From NCBI GenBank assembly GCA_017517985.1, contig JAFWWX010000198.1, positions 1-10,678 of the forward strand: DNA of 10,678 nt. The letters are read 5' to 3'. Each line of letters starts with the position of its first letter. Position 1 is the stretch's first letter. A program made the position numbers and the translations under genes. Shown piece by piece: positions 1 through 5,759 of the stretch. The notes beneath the pieces are model-generated. The model saw only the letters and a program-made list of their open reading frames with translations, was not told the origin of the DNA and searched no databases. Source of the stretch: Clostridia bacterium (GTDB lineage Bacteria > Bacillota_A > Clostridia > Oscillospirales > CAG-382).

Positions 1-257
1 AAATTCGGAATTCGGAGTTTGGAATTCCGAATTGAGGAGAAAATTTACTGCGTAAATTTTTATTGTATAAAATTACAGACAGCAAAGTCTTGGGATTGCA
101 ACTTAAAACTAAATTACTAATGCGATTGCAACAAGGCAATCGCACCGTTGGGAATATTATCGCCCCGCCCGAGGAGCTTTGCGAGTCGGGCAAAGTTGTG
201 GGGCAAGGGAGTCCCTGACTCCCTTGTGGGGGTGTTGGGGGCAACGCCCCTGACAAA
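1..257 (+). repeat. Dispersed non-coding repeat, left copy (inverted partner at 1902-2172)
   Basis: This GC-rich block is nearly identical to the reverse complement of 1902-2172. It begins with degenerate 7-bp units of the form CGGAATT. It then contains several short inverted repeats: AAATTTAC/GTAAATTT (40-60), GCGATTGC/GCAATCGC (122-142), a TCGGGC-type arm pair, GGGAGTC/GACTCCC and GGGG/CCCC near 240-250. It ends 4-5 bp from the stop codon of the minus-strand DUF1653 gene, so it lies directly 3' of that gene. Differences from the other copy are a few substitutions, for example around 196-205. No transposase or long ORF with coding character is present. The left end may extend beyond the window. 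It resembles repeated noncoding DNA seen in many Oscillospiraceae genomes; that recollection is not verified here. Confidence 0.85.
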
Positions 258-261
258 GAGT

Positions 262-480
262 TTATATTTTTTCAAAACGCAGAACCTTTTTACCGGAAAT
301 TTCAATTTCCTCATTCCACATATATGCAGGTCGGACCCAGATACCGCCATCACCGTAAAGAGCCTTATAGACAACCATCGGTTCAAGGGTCTCCGAATGG
401 CACGCCACATACAAAACCTCGTATTCCTTTCCTTTGTAGTGACGGTACTTACCCGGAAGTATGTCTAAGCAGTTTTCCAT
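262..480 (-). CDS. DUF1653 domain protein (72 aa)
   Basis: The small protein consists almost entirely of a DUF1653 domain. Hallmarks are GKYRHYKGKEYEV (residues 10-22), the AxHSET segment (26-31), VVYKALYGDGGIWVRP (about 36-51) and a closing RFEKI. The molecular function of this family is not established. It is a compact, probably beta-rich cytoplasmic protein with no signal peptide or membrane segment. The length is normal for the family. The ATG at 480 is supported by a GGGGG-type Shine-Dalgarno on the minus strand at about 487-494, 8 nt away, and by a consensus promoter at 504-532. It is divergent from the YmdB-like gene, with a 600 bp DnaA-box-rich region between them, and its stop codon abuts the left repeat. 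Confidence 0.88.
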   Translation of the reverse strand: MENCLDILPGKYRHYKGKEYEVLYVACHSETLEPMVVYKALYGDGGIWVRPAYMWNEEIEISGKKVLRFEKI

Positions 481-503
481 AACAAAAACCCCCTTTTTCT
501 CGA

Positions 504-532
504 ATTATATCATATAAAAAATCAGGTGTCAA
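504..532 (-). promoter_or_regulatory. Sigma-A promoter of the DUF1653 gene
   Basis: On the minus strand a perfect TTGACA (+ positions 527-532) is followed by a 17-nt spacer and a perfect TATAAT (504-509), with an extended TGA just before the -10 box. Transcription would start near 497 and give a very short leader carrying the GGGGG ribosome binding site. This is one of the best consensus promoters in the window. Confidence 0.85.
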
Positions 533-572
533 TACAGGCTTTTTTGTGTTTTACACATAAGACTTTTTGGGT

Positions 573-992
573 TGTGGAAAAATATTTTTATAAAACTAAA
601 AATCACTGTTGAAAGTACAGATATAGTGTGGTATAATAGTAAAAAAACAGCCAAAAACGCCCTGAAAGTGGAAAAAACAGTGGAATATGTGGAAAACTGT
701 AACTATTTATTCATATGTGGAAAGCTTTAAAGGCAAATATCTGTTCTTAGTTGTTGAAAACCTCTGATTTCGTCATTTTTCGGCTTTTTCAGCGCCGTGA
801 AATGCCCTTTTTCTGTGGAAAAGTCTGTGGAAAATGTGGAAAAAAACAGTTACCAAATTATAAACTTATGCAGTTTTTTAACGGAAAATGCATAATTTTA
901 GGCATATTTTTTCCAATATATGGGTTTTTACACAGCAATACTATATATAGTACCTCTAGTTTTCCACATCACTTTAAACACCCTGTGGAAAA
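573..992. other. Cluster of DnaA-box-like 9-mers (candidate oriC or DnaA-binding region)
   Basis: The 602 bp gap between the divergent genes holds no convincing gene. It has seven exact copies of TGTGGAAAA or its complement TTTTCCACA: 573-581, 688-696, 814-822, 826-834, 835-843, 984-992 on plus and 960-968 on minus. Near matches lie at 667-675 (AGTGGAAAA), 679-687 (AGTGGAATA) and 716-724 (TGTGGAAAG). This 9-mer differs by one base from the DnaA box TTATCCACA. Two boxes at 826-843 are directly abutted. A 14-bp AT palindrome, TACTATATATAGTA, lies at 939-952 just beside the inverted box, and AT-rich DNA follows to 1065. Known: oriC and DnaA-regulated sites carry clusters of such boxes. Inferred: this is an origin or DnaA-binding control region. 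There is no dnaA or dnaN in the window, so the identity is unproven. Confidence 0.6.
609..637 (+). promoter_or_regulatory. Strong sigma-A promoter pointing into the DnaA-box region
   Basis: TTGAAA (609-614) is separated by 17 nt from TATAAT (632-637), with an extended TG at 629-630. Predicted transcription starts near 644, so a transcript would cross most of the box cluster before reaching the YmdB-like gene at 1083, giving a leader of about 440 nt. It may serve that gene, or a noncoding transcript through the region. Confidence 0.65.
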
Positions 993-1036
993 ACGGTATT
1001 TTAAAGCACAATTTAAGGCTGTTTCCTGCAGATTTT

Positions 1037-1065
1037 TTGACAAAAAAATACTTTTTATATATTAG
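1037..1065 (+). promoter_or_regulatory. Possible proximal promoter of the YmdB-like gene
   Basis: TTGACA (1037-1042) is followed by TATATT at 1058-1063 (15-nt spacer) or TATTAG at 1060-1065 (17-nt spacer). The start site would fall at about 1070, inside or after the Shine-Dalgarno sequence (AAAGGA, 1067-1072), which makes it doubtful for normal translation initiation. Confidence 0.3.
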
Positions 1066-1082
1066 GAAAGGACAACAAAAAA

Positions 1083-1874
1083 ATGACAAAGGGAGAAGCT
1101 AAAATTCTCGTTCTTGGAGACATATGTGGAAATGCCGGAACAGGGGCGATTGAAAGCCAGCTGTGGGGTATACGAAAACATTACGGCGTAGATATGGTAG
1201 TCGCCAACGGCGAAAATTCAACCGAAGACAGTGTCGGTTTGGACAAGACAAGCGCACAAAGACTTTTTGACAGCGGAGTCGATGTTATTACCAGCGGAAA
1301 TCATATCTGGAGAAAAAGCTCTGCACATTCCCTTCTTGAAAATAATCCTTATGTTATAAGACCCGCAAACTATCCCTCTGCCTGTCCCGGCTCCGGTTAC
1401 TGCATTTTTGATATGAACTCCTATAAGGTTCTTGTTATGAATGTTATGGGTACTGTTTTTATGGAAAATCTTGATTCACCATTTACTACAGCAGACAAAA
1501 TTCTGCAAAGAGAACAGGGAAATTTTGATTTTGCAGTATGTGATATACACGCAGAGGCTACAAGTGAGAAAATCGCTCTTGCAAGGTACCTTGACGGCAG
1601 GGTTACCATTGTTTTCGGAACTCACACCCATGTTCAGACAGCAGACGAAAAGGTTCTTTCCGGCGGTACAGGCTTTATTACGGATGCAGGTATGTGCGGA
1701 GCTTCCGATTCTGTTCTGGGCATCAAGAGTGAGATTATAATCCAGAAATTCCTCACAAAAATGCCGGCACGCCACGAGGAGGCGGTGGGCGATATTATGA
1801 TAAACGGATGTCTGTTCACCGTATCTACAGAGACCGGAAAATGTCTTTCTGCGGAAAGAATTTGTATTCTGTAG
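1083..1874 (+). CDS. YmdB-family metallophosphoesterase (TIGR00282 type)
   Basis: The 263-aa protein matches the YmdB/TIGR00282 family over its full length. Predicted dinuclear metal-site residues are D13 (LGDICG), E44 and N45 (NGENS), N73 and H74 (GNHIW), H156 (DIHAEATSEK), H181 and H183 (GTHTHVQTAD). RPANYP and a glycine-rich TDAGM segment are also typical. In Bacillus subtilis YmdB is a cytoplasmic cyclic-nucleotide phosphodiesterase affecting biofilm formation and motility; the substrate in this organism is unknown. All metal ligands are intact, so it should be active. The ATG at 1083 is preceded by AAAGGA 10 nt upstream. The usual neighbour rny (RNase Y) is absent. The gene stands alone, divergent from the DUF1653 gene, and its stop codon lies about 27 bp before the right repeat copy. 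Confidence 0.93.
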   Translation: MTKGEAKILVLGDICGNAGTGAIESQLWGIRKHYGVDMVVANGENSTEDSVGLDKTSAQRLFDSGVDVITSGNHIWRKSSAHSLLENNPYVIRPANYPSACPGSGYCIFDMNSYKVLVMNVMGTVFMENLDSPFTTADKILQREQGNFDFAVCDIHAEATSEKIALARYLDGRVTIVFGTHTHVQTADEKVLSGGTGFITDAGMCGASDSVLGIKSEIIIQKFLTKMPARHEEAVGDIMINGCLFTVSTETGKCLSAERICIL

Positions 1875-1901
1875 GTTGCGCTGCGGGCATAGCACCTTAT
1901 C

Positions 1902-2172
<271 letters not shown>

Positions 2173-2299
2173 ACTCCCTATCTTTGCCCCCAACATCCCG
2201 CGTTGTGGGCTTTTCCTTAAATGCAGTTGTATAAAAGTAAATTATGTTATTTCTTGGGATGAATATACCTCGGATGTTTTATCTGTTTATAAAATAAAA

Positions 2300-2379
2300 C
2301 AGGGTGGATAACCTGAACTGAACCAGTTTGTGCTGTCTGCACAATTTGGGGCAGTTCACTTCCACCCTGCTGTTTTTTT
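2300..2379. terminator. Bidirectional, nested stem-loop terminator
   Basis: CAGGGTGGA (2300-2308) pairs perfectly with TCCACCCTG (2361-2369). Inside, TGAACTG (2314-2320) pairs with CAGTTCA (2352-2358), and TTGTGC (2328-2333) with GCACAA (2339-2344) closes a 5-nt loop. Seven T residues follow on the plus strand (2373-2379), and on the minus strand the stem is followed by TTTTATTTTA. It can therefore end transcription from the YmdB side and from parA, whose stop codon is about 20 bp away. The three stacked stems are more elaborate than a simple terminator. Confidence 0.75.
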
Positions 2380-2391
2380 GTTTCTTATTTA

Positions 2392-3168
2392 TTATTTCTT
2401 CATTGCAATAAGCTCTTTTGCAATTTCAATATATGCCAGAGCGCCCTTTGAGAACTTATCGTAGTAAATTGCCGGCATACCGTAGCTCGGAGCTTCCGAG
2501 AGCTTTACATTTCTCGGAACGGGAGTCTTAAAGAGTTTTCCGGAGAAATGCTTCTTTATTTCCTCAAGCACCTGAAGTGACAGATTGAGTCTTCCGTCAA
2601 ACATTGTTATAATAACACCCAAAAGTTTCAGATCCGGGTTGTAAAGTCTTTTTATCTGTGCGATTGTCATAGTAAGCTGTGAAAGTCCTTCAAGTGCATA
2701 ATATTCGCACTGCATAGGTACTATTACACTGTCTGCGGCACTAAGAGCATTTATTGTAAGTAACCCCAATGACGGAGGACAGTCTATAAATATGTAATCG
2801 TATTTTTCACGCAGCGGGTCAAGTGCTGCTTTAAGCTTGTATTCACGGTCGGGAGTATCCACAAGCTCAAGCTCGGCGCCTGCAAGTCCGATATTTGACG
2901 GCATAACATCAAGACACGGGAACTTTGTGCTCTTAATAACCTTTTCAGGATCAGAAAGGTCAATAAGTGCATCGTATACTGAGAGAGTGTTTCTCTTATT
3001 GATGCCCACGCCGCTTGTTGTGTTGCCCTGCGGGTCAAGGTCGACTATAAGAACCTTTTTGCCAAGCTTTCCGACACTGGCCGAAAGGTTTACCGCAGAG
3101 GTTGTTTTACCGACACCGCCCTTCTGGTTGGCAAGAGCGATTATATGACATTTGTTTTCACTTTTCAC
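2392..3168 (-). CDS. parA: ParA/Soj chromosome-partitioning ATPase
   Basis: The 258-aa protein is a full-length Soj-type ParA. It has the deviant Walker A motif KGGVGKTT (residues 16-23) with the signature lysine K16, the DLDPQGN switch (43-49), and the Walker B region YIFIDCPPSLG (125-135, D129). The conserved VPRNVKLSEAPSYG segment lies near the C-terminus. ParA dimerises on ATP, binds DNA nonspecifically and acts with ParB bound to parS to segregate origins; in Bacillus it also modulates DnaA. Translation starts at a GTG (3166-3168); no in-frame ATG lies upstream before a stop codon, and the Shine-Dalgarno is weak. No parB follows, because a terminator lies right after the gene. Two parS sites lie at 5623-5666. 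A GCAGAT/ATCTGC hairpin (3181-3186/3209-3214) sits in the short leader. Confidence 0.95.
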   Translation of the reverse strand: MKSENKCHIIALANQKGGVGKTTSAVNLSASVGKLGKKVLIVDLDPQGNTTSGVGINKRNTLSVYDALIDLSDPEKVIKSTKFPCLDVMPSNIGLAGAELELVDTPDREYKLKAALDPLREKYDYIFIDCPPSLGLLTINALSAADSVIVPMQCEYYALEGLSQLTMTIAQIKRLYNPDLKLLGVIITMFDGRLNLSLQVLEEIKKHFSGKLFKTPVPRNVKLSEAPSYGMPAIYYDKFSKGALAYIEIAKELIAMKK

Positions 3169-3232
3169 GTCTATCTTTTCGCAGATTCCACGGCGTCAAA
3201 GTCCCGGCATCTGCCTGTCCTTTCAAATAAAA

Positions 3233-3262
3233 ATTATAGAAAAACACCAAAAAAGGTGTAAA
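3233..3262 (-). promoter_or_regulatory. Promoter of parA
   Basis: On the minus strand TTTACA (+ positions 3257-3262) is followed by an 18-nt spacer and a perfect TATAAT (3233-3238). The predicted start is near 3226, giving a leader of about 60 nt containing the GCAGAT/ATCTGC hairpin. The spacer itself contains ACACC/GGTGT, a small dyad. Confidence 0.65.
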
Positions 3263-3373
3263 CGTACTTTATATACACGCAAGCACATATAATATATCAC
3301 AGTTTTATATAAAAGTCAAATTTTTGAGTATGACAAATTTAATGTATTTGCGTATTTTTGTTGGTACGAAATC

Positions 3374-3404
3374 TTGACATTAAAGGAATATGTGTGTCTA
3401 TATT
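3374..3404 (+). promoter_or_regulatory. Candidate distal promoter for the M23 gene
   Basis: A perfect TTGACA (3374-3379) is followed by TATATT at 3399-3404 with a 19-nt spacer, or TCTATA at 3397-3402 with 17 nt. The spacing is not ideal and the start would be about 460 nt before the M23 start codon, so this is the weaker of the two forward promoters here. Confidence 0.4.
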
Positions 3405-3590
3405 TTGTGTTTTTAAGGTCTTTTATCGGATTTTTTTCGCCGGATTTGTACATACTTTTTCGTAAAATTCTACATTTTGCCCAATTAAAACTTTCAGTGA
3501 AAAATCTTTTGAAAAACTAAAGACTTAAAGCGTAATCTTTGTTTCGACAGCTTTCACCATATTATTTTCAGTATTTTTACCGGTAAATGG

Positions 3591-3619
3591 TTGAAACAAA
3601 TTGCAAAATAATGTATAAT
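3591..3619 (+). promoter_or_regulatory. Sigma-A promoter upstream of the M23 gene
   Basis: TTGAAA (3591-3596), a 17-nt spacer and TATAAT (3614-3619) form a near-consensus promoter. The start would be near 3626, giving a leader of about 245 nt that includes the palindromic region at 3696-3756. It has the same hexamers and spacing as the promoter at 609-637, and both continue with AGT. Confidence 0.65.
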
Positions 3620-3695
3620 AGTCGTGTTTTTTTGATGTTTGACAGGATTGGTTGCGTTTTGCTTTGTGTATAGTGTTGTGAAAAAAACAACATTA

Positions 3696-3756
3696 ATTGT
3701 ACAATATTACCAAAAAACAATGTGCAATTTTTGGTATGCAGTTAACAATGCACAAT
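3696..3756. promoter_or_regulatory. Three related palindromic motifs with a hairpin (possible operator or leader structure)
   Basis: Three 10-bp palindrome-like motifs share the pattern AWTGYRCAAT: ATTGTACAAT (3696-3705, perfect), AATGTGCAAT (3719-3728) and AATGCACAAT (3747-3756). ACAATATT occurs exactly at 3701-3708 and 3752-3759. A perfect 9-bp stem, TACCAAAAA/TTTTTGGTA (3708-3716/3728-3736), has the middle motif in and beside its loop. The segment lies downstream of the 3591-3619 promoter, where a repressor site or RNA structure could act. The rest of the 3169-3870 gap shows only AT-rich DNA and the promoters listed; I see no gene in it. Confidence 0.35.
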
Positions 3757-3870
3757 ATTTTATAAAATCAACCACGAATGTTTTGAACAAATTCATAAAA
3801 AACGAAATTCAAAGTTAGTTTACAATAAATCCAATGAATTTCTTATTATTCTTTTGAAAGGAGATATCCG

Positions 3871-5415
3871 ATGATTAAAAAGCAAATCCAATCGATTTGT
3901 GGCAAAATTAGCGGAGTTATTTCAAGGATTTCTGCAAATTCATCGCCTGCCGGTGAAAAGCTGAGAAAAAGGCTCGTACTTGTTGCAGCGGTATGTGCTG
4001 TTGCTGTGCTTGCGCTGAGGGTTGGCTCTGACATTAATAAAAAGCCGGTTATGGTGCTTTATTGCGGAGATGAGAAGGTGGGATGTATTGCATCCGAGAA
4101 AGTTTATGAAATAGCGAAGGATTCTGCAGAGCAGTTTCTTGCTGGAAAGCACAGCGTTGCCTACAGATTCCCCAGTGACAGTGCCTATTATAGGCTCTCC
4201 GTTACAGAGTCCGGAGAATATCTTACAGAACAGCAAGTATCCTCATATCTTATTAAAGACGCCGAAAAGCTTTTTGGCGACGGCTATGGGCTATATATTG
4301 ACGGTAATCTTGTTGTTGTTGGTGAAAACCGTGCCCAAATGGAGACTATACTTAATGAAACGCTTGCTGTTTACAGCGAGCTTTACGCAAAGATTAAAAC
4401 ACCCGATGACATAGTAAGCTTTAATTCTAAGACTGAAATCCCCACAATGAGTGTTCCGCGCACAATGATTAAAACGGATACAGAAATCAGAAGCATTATA
4501 GGCCTTGATAGTCTGTCTAATCTTAATGAGATACTTCTGCTTGATAATTCCGAAACGGAACAGCTTTCGGTTTGCGACCTTTCTGCTGTAATTCCTGAGC
4601 TTGACAACATTACAGAGGTGGATATTTCTCTTGGTCTTCCTGCTCAGAATATATATTATGTAGGTGCTCCGTATGAGGAAACGGCTCAGAGCGATGATGC
4701 CGAGGCTACTTCTACGATGTCGTTCAGGTCATCCTCTCGTGAGGTATCCCGTGAGGTTGTACCCTATGCTGAAGAAATCATTTACGATGATACGCTTTAC
4801 AATGACGAAAAGATTGTTGAGAAGAACGGAATATTCGGAATTAAGGAAAGCACCTACGAAACGACCTATATTAACGGTGTTGAAAACACCAGAACTCTCG
4901 TTTTTGAGGAAATAATAAAAGAACCTGTTGCGAAGGTATACAGGGTTGGCACAAAGAAAAGAGCATCTGTAAAAAAGAATGTTGTAACAACTGACTCCCC
5001 TATGACACCGGGAAGCACTCCCGCGACACCTACAAAAACCTTTATTTATCCTGCATCCGGAACACTGACCTCCGGCTTTGAGGGCAGAAATCTTTTTGGT
5101 AAGTATGAATTTCACGGTGCGCTTGACATTGCAAACAAGGTTGGGACATCAATTGTGGCATCGGACGGCGGAACGGTAACATTCGCTGGAAAGTTCAGCA
5201 CTTACGGTAATTGTGTGATTATCGACCATGGAGATGGTTATGAGACCCTATACGCACACCTTAACAAAATTTTTGTCAATGAGGGCGATGCGGTCGGTCA
5301 GGGCTGGAAAATAGGTGAAATGGGAAAGACCGGCAGAGTAACCGGCTCGCATCTTCACTTTGAAGTAAGAGTAGACGATGAGCGTGTTGACCCGATGGAC
5401 TATCTTTCAAAATAA
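3871..5415 (+). CDS. Membrane-anchored G5-domain M23 (LytM-type) peptidase
   Basis: The 514-aa protein has a basic N-terminus and one membrane segment at about 35-49, so most of it should lie outside the membrane. A G5 domain follows at roughly 290-365 (from SREVVPYAEEII to YRVGTKK). A Pro/Thr/Ser-rich linker at about 373-390 leads to a C-terminal M23 zinc endopeptidase domain. Predicted zinc ligands are H415 and D419 (FHGALD) and H496 (HLH, 494-496), with catalytic H463 (YAHL), so the enzyme looks active. M23 enzymes cut peptide cross-links in peptidoglycan; G5 domains are associated with cell-surface and glycan binding. The ATG is supported by GAAAGGAG 7 nt upstream (3856-3863). The next gene is spoIIP. 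A role in spore engulfment, like the M23 protein SpoIIQ, is possible but only inferred. Residues 55-280 match nothing I recognise. Confidence 0.88.
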   Translation: MIKKQIQSICGKISGVISRISANSSPAGEKLRKRLVLVAAVCAVAVLALRVGSDINKKPVMVLYCGDEKVGCIASEKVYEIAKDSAEQFLAGKHSVAYRFPSDSAYYRLSVTESGEYLTEQQVSSYLIKDAEKLFGDGYGLYIDGNLVVVGENRAQMETILNETLAVYSELYAKIKTPDDIVSFNSKTEIPTMSVPRTMIKTDTEIRSIIGLDSLSNLNEILLLDNSETEQLSVCDLSAVIPELDNITEVDISLGLPAQNIYYVGAPYEETAQSDDAEATSTMSFRSSSREVSREVVPYAEEIIYDDTLYNDEKIVEKNGIFGIKESTYETTYINGVENTRTLVFEEIIKEPVAKVYRVGTKKRASVKKNVVTTDSPMTPGSTPATPTKTFIYPASGTLTSGFEGRNLFGKYEFHGALDIANKVGTSIVASDGGTVTFAGKFSTYGNCVIIDHGDGYETLYAHLNKIFVNEGDAVGQGWKIGEMGKTGRVTGSHLHFEVRVDDERVDPMDYLSK

Positions 5416-5429
5416 AACAAAACAATGTG

Positions 5430-5461
5430 GAAGAATCTCGATGAGGGATTCTTCTTTTTTT
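5430..5461 (+). terminator. Rho-independent terminator of the M23 gene
   Basis: GAAGAATC (5430-5437) pairs perfectly with GATTCTTC (5447-5454) around a 9-nt loop and runs straight into seven T residues (5455-5461). It begins about 15 bp after the stop codon, so spoIIP is probably transcribed separately. Confidence 0.9.
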
Positions 5462-5622
5462 GATTTATGTAGTTATTTATATTGGGATATAGGTTGTTTG
5501 TTGAAATTTAAAGCAATTTTATGTGGCGAATATATTATCAAGACACAATGCTGTTCTCCCCTGTTATTTAAGATATTACAATACCTTTTCAAAGTGATTG
5601 ATATAAAATGTATTCTGTGAAA

Positions 5623-5638
5623 TGTTCCACGTGGAACG
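5623..5638. other. parS-like centromere site 1 (variant)
   Basis: TGTTCCACGTGGAACG contains the 14-bp perfect palindrome GTTCCACGTGGAAC (5624-5637). It matches the bacterial parS consensus apart from the CC/GG pair and the last base. ParB/Spo0J should bind here. Its centre lies 28 bp from that of the second site. Confidence 0.85.
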
Positions 5639-5650
5639 TGAATAAAGTGT

Positions 5651-5666
5651 TGTTTCACGTGAAACA
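5651..5666. other. parS centromere site 2 (perfect consensus)
   Basis: TGTTTCACGTGAAACA is the exact palindromic parS consensus for ParB/Spo0J and extends to an 18-bp perfect palindrome at 5650-5667. It lies in the intergenic region between the M23 gene terminator and spoIIP, about 2.5 kb from parA. ParB spreads from such sites to form the segregation complex and load SMC near the origin (established for Bacillus and relatives). Confidence 0.95.
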
Positions 5667-5759
5667 ATTTGTGCCCAGCCTTTTTGTGATAAAGGTTTTT
5701 GGTGACAGTTATAAAACTTAACACATCGGAATATACTTAAATTAAAGGGGTGAAAACCA

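Noticed and set aside
148..468. ORFs reading through the left repeat, and the matching minus-strand ORFs at 1476-2012 and 1634-1981
   Set aside because: The shared protein sequence is the translation of the noncoding repeat. These ORFs overlap real genes on the other strand and lack ribosome binding sites.
751..1065. ORF in the DnaA-box region
   Set aside because: Composition is dominated by the repeated GTGGAAA motif, there is no ribosome binding site and no recognisable domain.
2301..2314. AGGGTGG resembling a T-box antiterminator sequence
   Set aside because: The ACCGCG continuation is missing, no specifier stem is visible and no amino-acid gene follows; it is one arm of the bidirectional terminator.
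3161..3176. parS-like half site at the parA start codon
   Set aside because: Only about 10 of 16 positions match and the palindrome is lost on one side.
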